Source of the DNA: Pseudomonadota bacterium
GTDB taxonomy: Bacteria; Pseudomonadota; Alphaproteobacteria; Sphingomonadales; Govanellaceae
Length of the DNA stretch: 64,000 bases
Direction: 5' to 3'
NCBI GenBank assembly: GCA_003577275.1
Contig: QEVO01000004.1
Location: 1-64,000 of the forward strand
The translations under genes were made by a program, and so were the position numbers. The notes beneath the pieces are model-generated. The model was given only the letters and a program-made list of their open reading frames with translations, ran no database searches and was not told the origin of the DNA. Below, in pieces: positions 41,967 through 51,012 of the stretch (position 1 is the first letter of the stretch; each line of letters opens with the position of its first letter).

Positions 41967-42761
41967 ATGGCCTATAAAACCTTACTGGTCGATATCAAGA
42001 ACGACGTTCTGACGCTGACTCTGAATCGTCCGGCGGCGCTTAATTCCTTTACCCTAGAAATGCATGCCGAATTGAAAGACGTCATCGCCAAGCTCGCCAA
42101 GGGTGAACTGGCCGCCCGCGCCCTGCTGATCACCGGCGCCGGACGCGGCTTTTGCGCCGGCCAGGACTTGTCCGACGGCATCAACCTGAAGGAGGGCCAA
42201 CTGCCCGACCTCGGTCTGGTGGTCGAGCAGTGCTATAACCCCCTCATCAAGGCCATACGCGCGCTGCCGCTGCCGGTCATTGCCGCGGTCAACGGGCCGG
42301 CGGCCGGCGCCGGTATGAGTCTCGCCATGGCTTGCGACCTGATCTATGCCGCCCGCTCGGCGTCATTCCTCCAGGCGTTCGTCAACATCGCGCTGGTGCC
42401 GGATGCCGGCAGCTCCTATTTCCTGCCGCGCTTGGTGGGACCGATCCGGGCGGCGCGCATGGCGCTTCTGGGCGAAAAGATCGGCGCCGAGGAAGCCGAG
42501 CGATGGGGATTGGTGACCAAGGTCATGGATGACGACAAGCTGATGGCGGAAACCACCGCCGTGGCGGAGAAGCTCGCCAAAGGGCCAACCGCCGCCATCG
42601 CCCTCATTCGCCAGCAACTCCATGCCTCCGAGACCAATTCGCTGGCCGAACAACTTGACCTGGAGTGCGCCAACCAGCGGGCGGCAGGCCAAGGCCGCGA
42701 CTTTATCGAAGGGGTGACGGCGTTTATGGAAAAGCGTCCGGCGAAATTCTCGGGACGTTGA
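41967..42761 (+). CDS. Enoyl-CoA hydratase/isomerase family protein (PaaG-like)
   Basis: A 264-residue crotonase-fold protein. The oxyanion-hole loops are GAGRGFCAGQDLSD and NGPAAGAGMSLAMACDLIYA, and an acid in the PDAGSSYFLPRLVG region fits the PaaG (ring-1,2-epoxyphenylacetyl-CoA isomerase) subgroup. No other phenylacetate gene is near, so a general enoyl-CoA hydratase is possible. ATG 41967 is preferred over GTG 41958. Confidence 0.82.
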   Translation: MAYKTLLVDIKNDVLTLTLNRPAALNSFTLEMHAELKDVIAKLAKGELAARALLITGAGRGFCAGQDLSDGINLKEGQLPDLGLVVEQCYNPLIKAIRALPLPVIAAVNGPAAGAGMSLAMACDLIYAARSASFLQAFVNIALVPDAGSSYFLPRLVGPIRAARMALLGEKIGAEEAERWGLVTKVMDDDKLMAETTAVAEKLAKGPTAAIALIRQQLHASETNSLAEQLDLECANQRAAGQGRDFIEGVTAFMEKRPAKFSGR

Positions 42762-42803
42762 AATATAGGACTTCCGCATACCAAGCTATAAATAAACACC
42801 CAT

Positions 42804-42968
42804 CGTCATCCCGGAAGCCGGTTTGCCCGAAATCTAAAGATTTTGTTGGCAAACCGAGCTATCCGGGATCCAGAAATTCCGTAAGATGGCAAGATGGATC
42901 CCGGCTCGCAAGGCTCACAACCCGAAAGCTTCTATGGCTTTCGGGTTCGCCTAGCGTCCGGGATGACG
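42804..42968. repeat. 165-bp element with 12-bp terminal inverted repeats
   Basis: The ends CGTCATCCCGGA and TCCGGGATGACG are perfect inverted repeats. Inside, GGTTTGCC/GGCAAACC and CCCGAAAGC/GCTTTCGGG form two further hairpins. No ORF is present. It looks like a compound REP/BIME or small non-autonomous element between paaG-like and the TfoX-domain gene. Confidence 0.7.
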
Positions 42969-43005
42969 GGAAAAAGTGATTTCTTAGCGCTCTATCTGAC
43001 TACGC

Positions 43006-43356
43006 CTAGCTTTCTTTCTTCTTCACCCTGAGCGCGGCGGCGATGGCGTCGCGGGCCCAGGCTTCCATGCTCTCCGGCTCGTCGAACAGCGCCTCGGGAA
43101 CGGCATAGTAGGGCAGCTTTACCGTCTTGCCGCGCTGTTGGTAGATAAAAGGATCGCAGCCGGCGGCAATATAGTCAGGCTCGGTTTTCTCATCGACGCG
43201 AAAGTACAGCGTCTCCTCGGACAAGATCGCAAAAAACACGTCTTGCCAATAAAGCCCCGCGCCGCCGAACATGCGGCGCACGCGCACTGCTCCAAGACTG
43301 GTCAGCGCATCCTGAACATGGTCAAGAAATTCTCGGCTGACCGCCACGATCGTCAA
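43006..43356 (-). CDS. TfoX/Sxy N-terminal domain protein
   Basis: A 116-residue protein consisting only of the TfoX N-terminal domain. The signature VRRMFGGAGLYWQDVFFAILSE (about residues 26-47) and the LYFRVDEKTEPDY stretch are clear. The E. coli two-domain protein regulates competence genes; the role of the lone N-domain form is not established. Its start overlaps the ferredoxin stop by 4 nt, so the two are likely coupled. Confidence 0.9.
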   Translation of the reverse strand: MTIVAVSREFLDHVQDALTSLGAVRVRRMFGGAGLYWQDVFFAILSEETLYFRVDEKTEPDYIAAGCDPFIYQQRGKTVKLPYYAVPEALFDEPESMEAWARDAIAAALRVKKKES

Positions 43357-43688
43357 TCCAAGAGCAGATTGTTGGTGCGGCGCGGCAGGCGCACGGTCAG
43401 GCCATCGAGCTTGTCGTTCAGCACGATTTGGCAGCCGAGCCGCGAGGTTGGCGATACCTGATAGGCAAGATCCAAGAGATCCTGTTCCTCCTCGGATGGC
43501 GGCGGCAGGCGGTCGATATCCTTGGCGTCAACGATCACGTGACAAGTCGAACAGGCCATCGACCCTTCGCAGGCGCCCTCGATATCGATATCGTTGGCGT
43601 GTGCGACATCGAGCAAACTCTCGCCGCTTGGCGCATCGATTTCCCACCGCTTCTGGCCATCGGCGCTGACAAATACAACTTTAGGCAT
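43353..43688 (-). CDS. fdx: 2Fe-2S ferredoxin (adrenodoxin type)
   Basis: A 111-residue ISC-type ferredoxin. Cluster ligands are Cys40, Cys46, Cys49 and Cys86, with the adrenodoxin spacing C-x5-C-x2-C-x36-C. ISC ferredoxins supply electrons for Fe-S assembly on the scaffold with the cysteine desulfurase. It overlaps the IscS-like gene by 8 nt and is part of the desulfurase operon. Confidence 0.95.
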   Translation of the reverse strand: MPKVVFVSADGQKRWEIDAPSGESLLDVAHANDIDIEGACEGSMACSTCHVIVDAKDIDRLPPPSEEEQDLLDLAYQVSPTSRLGCQIVLNDKLDGLTVRLPRRTNNLLLD

Positions 43689-44877
43689 GCAATACTTTAA
43701 ATTCTCCGCGACTGCGACGAACGGCGGCGATCAGCGTATCCGCCGCCGCGGTAATATCCTCGTCTGTGGTGAAGCGGCCAAAGCCGATCCTGAGTGATGA
43801 TTTGGCTTGCCGATCTGATACGCCGATGGCGGCCAGCACATAGGACGGTTCCTTGGAGCCCGAGGCGCAAGCCGCCCCCGACGAGACGGCGATATCGCGC
43901 AGCCCCGCCAACAAACGCTCGCCGTCCACGCCGTCAAAACTGAGGTTAAGATTGCCCCAGTAACGCCGCGCTTCGCTGCCGTTCAAGGTAACGCCGTTCA
44001 GCGCCCGATGAAGACGGGCGAGAAAAGTCTTCGACATCTCCTCGATGCGCGCCGTTTCCGTCGCCATATTGCGCGCGGCGATCGCTGCCGCCTCGCCAAA
44101 GCCGACGATCAGCGCCGGCGCCAACGTGCCGGAGCGCAATCCCTGCTCCTGACCGCCGCCATGGAATAAAGGCTCCAACACCACGCGAGGTTTCTTGCGC
44201 ACATAAAGCGCGCCCACGCCCTTTGGGCCATACATCTTATGGGCCGACAGGCTCATCAGGTCGATGTTCATGGCCTCCGCATCAAGCGCAATTTTGCCCG
44301 CCGCCTGCGCCGCATCGACATGAAATTTTGCGCCCCGCTCCCGGCACAGGCGGCCAACCTCGGCAATGGGTTCGATGACGCCGATTTCGTTGTTGACCGC
44401 CATCACCGATACCAACGCCGTATTATCATCAATCGCCGCCGCCGCGTCGGCAAGCTCAATCAGGCCATCGCGATTTACCGGCAAATAGGTGACGCTAAAA
44501 CCCTGCCGCTCCAGGGCGCGCATGCTTTCCAGCACGCATTTGTGTTCAATGACGGTAGTAACGAGATGACGCTTCTTGTGGCCATAGGCGTGGGCCACAC
44601 CCTTGATGGCGAGATTGTTGGCTTCGGTGGCGCCCGAGGTGAAGATGATTTCTTCCGGTTTCGCACCGATCAACTGCGCGATCTTTTGCCGCGCCACATC
44701 CACCGCCGCCGCCGCCTCCCAGCCGAAGCGATGGGCGGCGGAATGCGGGTTGCCATAGCGCTCGGTCAAATAGGGCAGCATGGCGTCGAGCACGCAAGGG
44801 TCGATGGGCGTGGTCGCCTGATAATCGAGATAGATCGGCGCACGCGACGCGCTCCGAACGGGCGGTCGGGAGGTCAT
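43681..44877 (-). CDS. Cysteine desulfurase (IscS-like)
   Basis: A 398-residue PLP enzyme that removes sulfur from cysteine. The PLP lysine is Lys214 (SAHKMYGPKG) and the persulfide cysteine Cys337 (SSGAACASGSKEPSYVL), a loop of the IscS/NifS group I type. TGATEANN and VIEHKCVLE contact the cofactor. ATG 44877 makes an ATGA overlap with the upstream desulfurase; the frame opens 29 codons earlier inside that gene. Confidence 0.92.
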   Translation of the reverse strand: MTSRPPVRSASRAPIYLDYQATTPIDPCVLDAMLPYLTERYGNPHSAAHRFGWEAAAAVDVARQKIAQLIGAKPEEIIFTSGATEANNLAIKGVAHAYGHKKRHLVTTVIEHKCVLESMRALERQGFSVTYLPVNRDGLIELADAAAAIDDNTALVSVMAVNNEIGVIEPIAEVGRLCRERGAKFHVDAAQAAGKIALDAEAMNIDLMSLSAHKMYGPKGVGALYVRKKPRVVLEPLFHGGGQEQGLRSGTLAPALIVGFGEAAAIAARNMATETARIEEMSKTFLARLHRALNGVTLNGSEARRYWGNLNLSFDGVDGERLLAGLRDIAVSSGAACASGSKEPSYVLAAIGVSDRQAKSSLRIGFGRFTTDEDITAAADTLIAAVRRSRGEFKVLHA

Positions 44878-45986
44878 GCCGCCGCTCCCGCCGCCAGGGC
44901 GCGCTCGGCCAGCGTATCCCAAGCGGCCAAGAATCGGTCGATGTCCCGCGCTGTGGTCTCCCAACCGAGGCTGATGCGAATGGCCGAGGCGGCAAGTTCC
45001 GGCGCTACCCCCATGGCATCCAGCACGTGAGAGAGGGCGACCTTGCCCGACGAGCAGGCCGCCCCGGCGCTGATACAGACGCCGGCCAGATCGAGCGCCA
45101 TGACCTGGGTTTCGCTGGCGATCCCGGGCAGGCTGACGCAGGTGGTGTTGGGCAGACGGGGCGCGGCCTGGCCGAAAATGCGCGCCGTCGGCATGCGGGC
45201 GGCAATATCCGCCTCCATCCGGTCACGCATGGCGCGGATGGCATCCCAATCGCCCCTCGCCTCAAGGGCGGCGGCGAAGCCGACGATCCCCGGCAGGTTT
45301 TCCGTCCCGGCGCGGCGGCGACGCTCCTGACCGCCACCCCGGATCAGCGGCGCAATCTCCAAGCCATCTTTCAAGATCAGCGCGCCGACCCCCTTCGGGC
45401 CGCCAGCCTTGTGCGCCGACAAGCTCAGGCTATCAACGCCCAGCTCCCTAAAATTGAACGGGATTTTTCCAAGCGCCTGAATCGCGTCGCAATGCACGAG
45501 GCCGCCGTGGCGATGCGTCAGGTCGGCTATCTTAGCAAGGGGCGCGATGACGCCGGTCTCGTTGTTGGCCAGCATGACCGCCACCAGCGCCGGTCGGGGC
45601 GCTTTCTTCAGGTGGTCTTGCAGAATATCCAGGTCGAGAAGCCCGTCGCCATCAACAGCGATGACATCCCCGCCGCGCATCCTGGCCGGCGCTCGCACCG
45701 CGTCATGTTCGGTGGCGGCGTAAAGTACGCTTTGGCCCAGCCCAAGCACGGCCAGGTTATTGGCCTCGGTGCCGCCGCTGGTGAAAATCACCTCGGAGAC
45801 GACGCAGCCCACCGCCGCGGCCACCTGAGCGCGAGCGTCTTCCAGGGCGTGGCGCGCCGCCCGTCCCGCCGCATGCGACGAGGACGGATTGCCCACGAGC
45901 CGCGTCGACGCCGTCATCGCCTCCAGGGCTGAGGAACGCAGCGGCGTCGTGGCATTGTAGTCGAGATAGGCGATGGCCTCGCCCAT
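44874..45986 (-). CDS. Cysteine desulfurase (NifS/IscS-like, second paralogue)
   Basis: A 370-residue PLP enzyme. The PLP lysine is Lys193 (SLSAHKAGGPKG) and the catalytic cysteine Cys311 (ISAGAACSSGKV). The shorter active-site loop and sequence differ from the next gene, so this is a distinct paralogue and not a recent duplicate. It follows cysE by 34 nt and overlaps the IscS-like gene by 4 nt. Which of the two serves general Fe-S assembly is not clear from sequence. Confidence 0.92.
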   Translation of the reverse strand: MGEAIAYLDYNATTPLRSSALEAMTASTRLVGNPSSSHAAGRAARHALEDARAQVAAAVGCVVSEVIFTSGGTEANNLAVLGLGQSVLYAATEHDAVRAPARMRGGDVIAVDGDGLLDLDILQDHLKKAPRPALVAVMLANNETGVIAPLAKIADLTHRHGGLVHCDAIQALGKIPFNFRELGVDSLSLSAHKAGGPKGVGALILKDGLEIAPLIRGGGQERRRRAGTENLPGIVGFAAALEARGDWDAIRAMRDRMEADIAARMPTARIFGQAAPRLPNTTCVSLPGIASETQVMALDLAGVCISAGAACSSGKVALSHVLDAMGVAPELAASAIRISLGWETTARDIDRFLAAWDTLAERALAAGAAA

Positions 45987-46020
45987 GGGGAAGTCCTTAA
46001 ACTGCCAACAAAACGAATAA

Positions 46021-46767
46021 TCACGCCCCGAGAGAGGCGCGTTTTTCCTCTTCCGCCACGGCAGCCGCCTCCGCCGCCGCCTTTTCAGCAGCGTTGCGAG
46101 CGGCCAGTTCCTTTTCCAGGCTTTCGATCCGCGCCCGCAGCGCGCACATCATTTCGACCATGCTTTCCAGGCTGCGCGCCACCGGGTCGGGCAGATCGTC
46201 GGTGGGCAGGCCATAGGCGCAGAAATCCCGAACCTTGACCGGCGCGCGCTTGTCGCGGCGCTGCACTTCGCGGGCCGGGATGCCGACCACGGTGGTATCC
46301 GCCGGCACGTCCTTCATCACCACCGCGTTGGAGCCGACCCTGCCATTGCGGCCAATGGTGATGGGGCCGAGAATTTTCGCCCCGGCGCCGACAATCACGC
46401 CGTCCTCTAGGGTGGGATGGCGCTTGCCCTTCTCCAGCGAGGTGCCGCCCAGGGTCACCCCCTGGTAGAGGGTGATATTGGCGCCAAGCTCGGCGGTCTC
46501 GCCGATCACCACGCCGGAGCCATGGTCGATAAAGCAGCCAGCGCCGATGGTGGCCCCGGGGTGAATTTCGATGCCGGTCAAAAATCGCCCGAACTGGGCC
46601 AGAAAGCGACCCAAGAACTTCCAATTCCGCACCCACAAGGCATGGCCGAGGCGATAGAAAAACAGCGCATGCACGCTGGGATAGGTAATAATGACCTCGG
46701 CCTTATGGCGGGCCGCCGGGTCGCGATCCATGACCGCCTGGACATCCGCCTTCAATTCGCTCCACAT
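46021..46767 (-). CDS. cysE: Serine O-acetyltransferase
   Basis: A 248-residue left-handed beta-helix acetyltransferase that makes O-acetylserine, the carbon skeleton for cysteine. The hexapeptide repeats run from about residue 68 to 165 ([40 protein letters not shown]), with the HPxxxD-type catalytic residues [10 protein letters not shown] and [11 protein letters not shown] Glu/Ala-rich helical tail follows. It lies upstream of two cysteine-consuming desulfurases, a sensible metabolic link. Confidence 0.95.
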   Translation of the reverse strand: MWSELKADVQAVMDRDPAARHKAEVIITYPSVHALFFYRLGHALWVRNWKFLGRFLAQFGRFLTGIEIHPGATIGAGCFIDHGSGVVIGETAELGANITLYQGVTLGGTSLEKGKRHPTLEDGVIVGAGAKILGPITIGRNGRVGSNAVVMKDVPADTTVVGIPAREVQRRDKRAPVKVRDFCAYGLPTDDLPDPVARSLESMVEMMCALRARIESLEKELAARNAAEKAAAEAAAVAEEEKRASLGA

Positions 46768-47059
46768 CTTAGTCTACCCCTTCCGGCCTCAAGACCGCTT
46801 TGGTCCTCTGCCTCATATCCTACATCACGGACGCCCCGCCGCAAAACAAGCTCCTTAGTAAACTCGTTTTTCTTGCGTCGGCGCTGCCCCACCCTATATA
46901 ACAGGCGGCTGTTGCTTTTATATGGGGCCAAGCCTTGTCGGATCAAGCAAGCTCCACGCCGGGCCAAACCCGGCGGCGCATCACACATGCGTGAAGGCAG
47001 CCGCCCCCAGGCGAGGCTAACGATAGCCGCACCCGACATATAAAGGTTGAAAGGATACG
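46768..47059. other. Divergent intergenic region cysE / hydrolase
   Basis: These 292 nt hold the 5' regions of two divergent genes. A perfect 7-bp hairpin CGCCGGG-CCAAA-CCCGGCG lies at 46957-46975, within the probable leader of the plus-strand gene. AAAGG lies shortly before the hydrolase ATG. No convincing promoter or extra gene is seen. Confidence 0.5.
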
Positions 47060-47716
47060 ATGCCGGAAGTCATTTTCAACGGTCCGGACGGCCGCCTCGA
47101 AGGACGTTACCAGGCCGGACAGCACGTCAATTCGCCAATTGCGCTGATCCTGCACCCCCACCCGCAGTTCGGCGGAACCATGAACAACAAGGTCGTCTAT
47201 AACCTTTATTACGCCTTCGCCAAGCGGGGATTTGCCGTCCTGCGCTTCAACTTTCGCGGCGTTGGCCGCAGCGAGGGCTCGTTTGACAACGGCATCGGCG
47301 AGTTGAGCGATGCGGCGGCGGCGCTGGATTGGATTCAGACCCTGCACAAGGACGCCCGTTCCTGCTGGGTGGCGGGGTTCTCGTTCGGCGCCTGGATCGC
47401 CATGCAGCTCCTGATGCGCCGGCCGGAGATTGAGGGTTTCATCTCAATATCCCCGCCGGCCAACATGTACGATTTCGCCTTCCTCGCCCCCTGCCCGTCC
47501 TCCGGCCTCATCGTCCAGGGCGCCGCCGATGAGCTGGTGACCGAGGAATCGGTGCAAAAGCTCGCCAACAAGCTGGGCGCGCAAAAGGCCATCAACGTTC
47601 AGTACCGCAAAATCCAGGGCGCCAGCCATTTCTTTGAAAACCATATGGAAACGCTGGTGGGCGAGGTCAACAAGTACCTCGACAAGCGGCTGGCCGAGAT
47701 CGCCGCTACGGCATAA
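47060..47716 (+). CDS. Alpha/beta hydrolase (COG2945 type)
   Basis: A 218-residue alpha/beta hydrolase. HPHPQFGGTMNNKVV near residue 33 and FNFRGVGRSEGSFDNG near residue 62 are typical of the COG2945 group. GFSFGAW (near residue 114) holds the nucleophile, GAADELVTEESV the acid, and GASHFFENH the histidine. Substrate unknown. Its end overlaps the end of the convergent anmK gene by 11 nt. Confidence 0.88.
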   Translation: MPEVIFNGPDGRLEGRYQAGQHVNSPIALILHPHPQFGGTMNNKVVYNLYYAFAKRGFAVLRFNFRGVGRSEGSFDNGIGELSDAAAALDWIQTLHKDARSCWVAGFSFGAWIAMQLLMRRPEIEGFISISPPANMYDFAFLAPCPSSGLIVQGAADELVTEESVQKLANKLGAQKAINVQYRKIQGASHFFENHMETLVGEVNKYLDKRLAEIAATA

Positions 47717-48812
47717 ACGTCTGCCCCCCGGTCAGAGGGCGCGGTACGCCGGTGGTGCCCGGCAGGCTGAGCGGCAGCTTTAACAGACTGCGCACCGCCA
47801 GAAAGGCGAACGCCTCCGCCTCCAGGTAATCGCCGCGCCAGCCCACCTCCTCCACCGCCAACACCGGCGATCCCAACCGGGCCGCCAGTTCGGCCATCAA
47901 GGTCGGGTTGTGCCGGCCGCCGCCGGTGACGAACCAGCGCCGGGGCGCGGCCGGCAAGCATTCGACGGTGCGGGCAACCGCCGCGGCGGTAAAGGCGGTC
48001 AACGTCGCCGCCCCATCCTCCACCGGCATGTCGTTCCGCAGCTGGGCGGCAAAGGCGTCGCGGTCCAAGGATTTGGGCGGTCGGCGGGCGAAAAACGGAT
48101 GCGACAGCCACCGTTGCAGTCGGCCTTCGTCCACCTTGCCGGCGGCGGCAATCCGTCCTCCCAAGTCGCAATCACCCAAGCCATGGGAGGATACCCAGTC
48201 GTCGAGCAGGGCATTGCCCGGCCCGGTGTCGCAGGCGATCACCTCGCCGCCAACGCCGCCGATCCAGGTCAGGTTGGCCACCCCGCCGATGTTCAAGACC
48301 GCCAGCGGATAATCAATCTGCCCCCCTAGGCCAGCCGCCAGCGCCTGATGGTAAAGCGGCACCAAGGGCGCGCCCTCGCCGCCCGCCGCCACGTCGGCCA
48401 GGCGGAAACCGCCGACCACGGGAACCTTAAGCCGCGCCGCTAGATGGGCAGCGTCACCGAGTTGCCAGGTCAGCCCTAGATGCGGGGCATGGCGGATGGT
48501 CTGGCCATGAAAGCCGACCACATCCACTTGCCCTAGGTCGATGCCGGCGGCGGCGACGGCCCGCGCGTGATGCTCGGCGATGTCCCGGCTTAACAGCGAA
48601 AAGGCCGGGGGCGGCTCGACGCTGGCCGGAAGCTGGGCGGCCTCGGCCATGGCGGCGCGGATGCGCTGGCGCAAGGCGGGGTCCAGGGGCACGCTTGCAG
48701 CCGGACCGAAGCCTTGGACCGCGTAACCGTCGGTTTCAATCAACGCCACGTCGATGGCGTCCACCGAGGTGCCACACATCAGGCCCACCGCCCTATATCC
48801 GGTTTTTTTCAT
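47706..48812 (-). CDS. anmK: Anhydro-N-acetylmuramic acid kinase
   Basis: A 368-residue ASKHA-fold sugar kinase that recycles anhydro-MurNAc from peptidoglycan by cleaving and phosphorylating it. [12 protein letters not shown] (residues 10-21) holds the catalytic Asp region, [10 protein letters not shown] and [11 protein letters not shown] are also conserved, and GDTGPGN-like [13 protein letters not shown] contacts the substrate. The frame opens 55 codons upstream, but [11 protein letters not shown] is the family start. It is divergent from tyrS with a 55-nt gap. Confidence 0.95.
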   Translation of the reverse strand: MKKTGYRAVGLMCGTSVDAIDVALIETDGYAVQGFGPAASVPLDPALRQRIRAAMAEAAQLPASVEPPPAFSLLSRDIAEHHARAVAAAGIDLGQVDVVGFHGQTIRHAPHLGLTWQLGDAAHLAARLKVPVVGGFRLADVAAGGEGAPLVPLYHQALAAGLGGQIDYPLAVLNIGGVANLTWIGGVGGEVIACDTGPGNALLDDWVSSHGLGDCDLGGRIAAAGKVDEGRLQRWLSHPFFARRPPKSLDRDAFAAQLRNDMPVEDGAATLTAFTAAAVARTVECLPAAPRRWFVTGGGRHNPTLMAELAARLGSPVLAVEEVGWRGDYLEAEAFAFLAVRSLLKLPLSLPGTTGVPRPLTGGQTFMP

Positions 48813-48867
48813 TGCCTCTCGCCCGCGTATTGGCGCTTCCCTCAAAGCTGTGCTACATCCCGGCCCC

Positions 48868-50121
48868 ATGAGCAAGGTGAAATCAGAATTTTTAAACGTC
48901 CTCATCGAGCGCGGCTTCTTGCACCAGTGCACCGATCTTGAGGGACTGGATGCGGCGCTCCTTTCGGGCGCAGTCACCGCCTATAACGGCTTCGACCCCA
49001 CTGGCCCCAGCCTGCATGTGGGGCACCTGCTGCCGATCATGCTGTTGCGCCATTATCAGCGCAGCGGGCACAAGCCCATCGTGCTCCTGGGCGGCGGCAC
49101 GGCCAAGGTCGGCGACCCATCGGGCAAGGATGAGGCCCGGCAATTGATCACCGACGACACCATCAAGAGCAACATCGCCAGCATCCGCAGCTCGTTTGAA
49201 CGATTCTTGAGTTTCGGCGACGGCCCCACCGACGCCCTCATGGTCGACAACGATGAGTGGCTGTCGGAACTGAAGTACATTCCCTTCCTGCGCGACATCG
49301 GCCGCTTGTTTTCGGTCAACCGCATGTTGACCATGGACAGCGTGAAATTGCGCCTGGAGCGCGAACAGCCGCTGACCTTCCTCGAATTCAATTACATGAT
49401 CCTGCAAGCCTATGACTTCGTAGAGCTCAACCGCCGCTTCGGCTGCACGGTGCAATTCGGCGGTTCCGATCAGTGGGGCAACATCGTCAGCGGCGTCGAC
49501 CTTGGCCGGCGCATGGAAACGCCGCCGCTTTATGGCTTGACGGTGCCGCTGATCACCACCGCGAGCGGCGCCAAGATGGGCAAGACCGCCAAGGGCGCGG
49601 TGTGGCTTAATGAGACGATGTTGTCGCCTTATGACTACTGGCAGTTCTGGCGCAATGTGGAGGACGCCGACGTCGGCCGCTTCCTGCGCCTGTTTACTGA
49701 CCTGCCCATGGCTGAGGTGCGCCGTCTGGAAGCGCTGCAAGGCGCCGAGATCAACGACGCCAAGAAAGTGCTGGCCAATGAAGCGACACGGTTGCTCCAT
49801 GGTGCGGCGGCGGCGCGTCATGCCGAAGACACCGCGCGCAAAACCTTCGAGGAAGGCGCATTTGGCGATGATCTGCCGACGGTGGAGATTGCCCATGCGC
49901 GTTTGAGCGCCGGCATCGCCGCCATCGATCTCTTCGCCGAGGCGGGGCTGTGCGCCTCCAAGGGCGAAGCGCGGCGGCTCATTCGCCAGAACGGCGCGCG
50001 GCTCAATGACGCGCCGATAACCAACGAATTGGCGCAGATCGGCCTGGATGCGCTCAACGCGCAAGGGGTGATCAAGCTGACCGCCGGCAAAAAACGCCAC
50101 GCCTTGATTAAGCCGGTTTAA
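48868..50121 (+). CDS. tyrS: Tyrosyl-tRNA synthetase
   Basis: A 417-residue class I synthetase. HVGH (50-53) is the HIGH motif and KMGKT (236-240) is the KMSKS loop. [10 protein letters not shown]-like [12 protein letters not shown] and GGSDQWGNI bind tyrosine. A C-terminal S4-like RNA-binding domain ([21 protein letters not shown]) is present. The frame extends 38 codons upstream across the anmK start region, but MSKVKSEF at 48868 is the natural start. A palindromic repeat follows. Confidence 0.97.
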   Translation: MSKVKSEFLNVLIERGFLHQCTDLEGLDAALLSGAVTAYNGFDPTGPSLHVGHLLPIMLLRHYQRSGHKPIVLLGGGTAKVGDPSGKDEARQLITDDTIKSNIASIRSSFERFLSFGDGPTDALMVDNDEWLSELKYIPFLRDIGRLFSVNRMLTMDSVKLRLEREQPLTFLEFNYMILQAYDFVELNRRFGCTVQFGGSDQWGNIVSGVDLGRRMETPPLYGLTVPLITTASGAKMGKTAKGAVWLNETMLSPYDYWQFWRNVEDADVGRFLRLFTDLPMAEVRRLEALQGAEINDAKKVLANEATRLLHGAAAARHAEDTARKTFEEGAFGDDLPTVEIAHARLSAGIAAIDLFAEAGLCASKGEARRLIRQNGARLNDAPITNELAQIGLDALNAQGVIKLTAGKKRHALIKPV

Positions 50122-50133
50122 ATACTGTTTAAT

Positions 50134-50235
50134 ACCTTCTCCTTGAGGAGAAGGTGCGCGAGCGGCATGCGAAGCGCGGATGAGGTGAGTTGCATAAATC
50201 ATCACCTCACCCCATCCCTCTCCTCAAGGAGAGGG
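50134..50235. repeat. Intergenic palindromic repeat (CTCTCC/GGTGAGG family, copy 3)
   Basis: The left hairpin ACCTTCTCCT-TG-AGGAGAAGGT (50134-50155), right hairpin CCCTCTCCT-CA-AGGAGAGGG (50216-50235), and the inverted GATGAGGTGAG / CACCTCACC pair between. It lies between the tyrS stop and the convergent gene's end and may stop transcription from both sides. Confidence 0.75.
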
Positions 50236-51012
50236 AGACGTACCCCCGCAATTCAATCTCGCGCCCTCCGCTTCGGCCAGCGCCAGGGTGTGAGACAATA
50301 AGCCAAGACCGCCGGGGTCGCCGTGGCCGGGCACGACGATGCGCGCCCGGCTATAGCGCATTTGAAGCGCGCGTATCGCCTGTGGCCAGCGGCAAACGTC
50401 GGCGCTGCCCAGGCCGCCCAGATTGGTGCGATCAAGCGCCCGCACCAGACACGCGCCATAAAGCAGCGCGCAGTCCTCGATATAGACCACGGTATTGTCG
50501 GTAGTGTGGGCGGGGCCGGGATGATAGAGCTCGACCTTGCGACCGCCAATGTCGAGGATATGCGCCGCGCCGCTCCACGCCTCGTCAATCGTCCCTTGCT
50601 GGCGCTCCACCGCCGCCGCCACCGTCGTTTGGTGGGCGAGCGAGGAAATGCCGCACGCCTGCATCGCCGGCAGCCCCGCCATGCGGTCGTCATGGGCGTG
50701 GGTAATGACCAGTCGTTTATCTGCGTGCTCCAGAATGCGCCCCAGCATCTCTTCCGTTTGCGCCATCGAGCAGGGCGTATCAACAAATAGCAGGCGATCC
50801 TGGCCACGAATGACAAGACCATTGGATGACACAACGCCGTGGGAACTGGAAAACCAGCTCACATGCATATAGACGCCATCGGCGATCCATCTGAATTGCA
50901 GCGCCGGCAGGGCTGAGGCGCGGCTCGCCGTCATCACGACGGCGGCGCCCGCCATACCGCCAAGAAACCGGCGTCGCGTCAATAACCGAGGCTTAAGGAT
51001 TTTCTTGTTCAA
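50224..51012 (-). CDS. Metallo-beta-lactamase-fold protein with Tat-like signal
   Basis: A protein of about 262 residues. The N-terminus LLTRRRFLGGMAGAAVVMTASRASA-type segment has a twin-arginine signal and a cleavage site, pointing to export. The metal motif is THAHDDRMAG, HPGPAHTTDN gives another His, and VVPGHGDPG the last His; this is the subclass B1/B2-like fold used by many hydrolases, so substrate is open. There is no suitable ATG: TTG 51012 (20-nt overlap with the AsmA-like gene) or TTG 50982 are the likely starts. ATG 51096 would overlap by 104 nt. Confidence 0.8.
   Translation of the reverse strand: MNKKILKPRLLTRRRFLGGMAGAAVVMTASRASALPALQFRWIADGVYMHVSWFSSSHGVVSSNGLVIRGQDRLLFVDTPCSMAQTEEMLGRILEHADKRLVITHAHDDRMAGLPAMQACGISSLAHQTTVAAAVERQQGTIDEAWSGAAHILDIGGRKVELYHPGPAHTTDNTVVYIEDCALLYGACLVRALDRTNLGGLGSADVCRWPQAIRALQMRYSRARIVVPGHGDPGGLGLLSHTLALAEAEGARLNCGGTSPSP

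Noticed and set aside
48892-50205. 437-codon minus-strand ORF opposite tyrS
   Set aside because: tyrS has intact HIGH and KMSKS motifs; the antisense frame has none.
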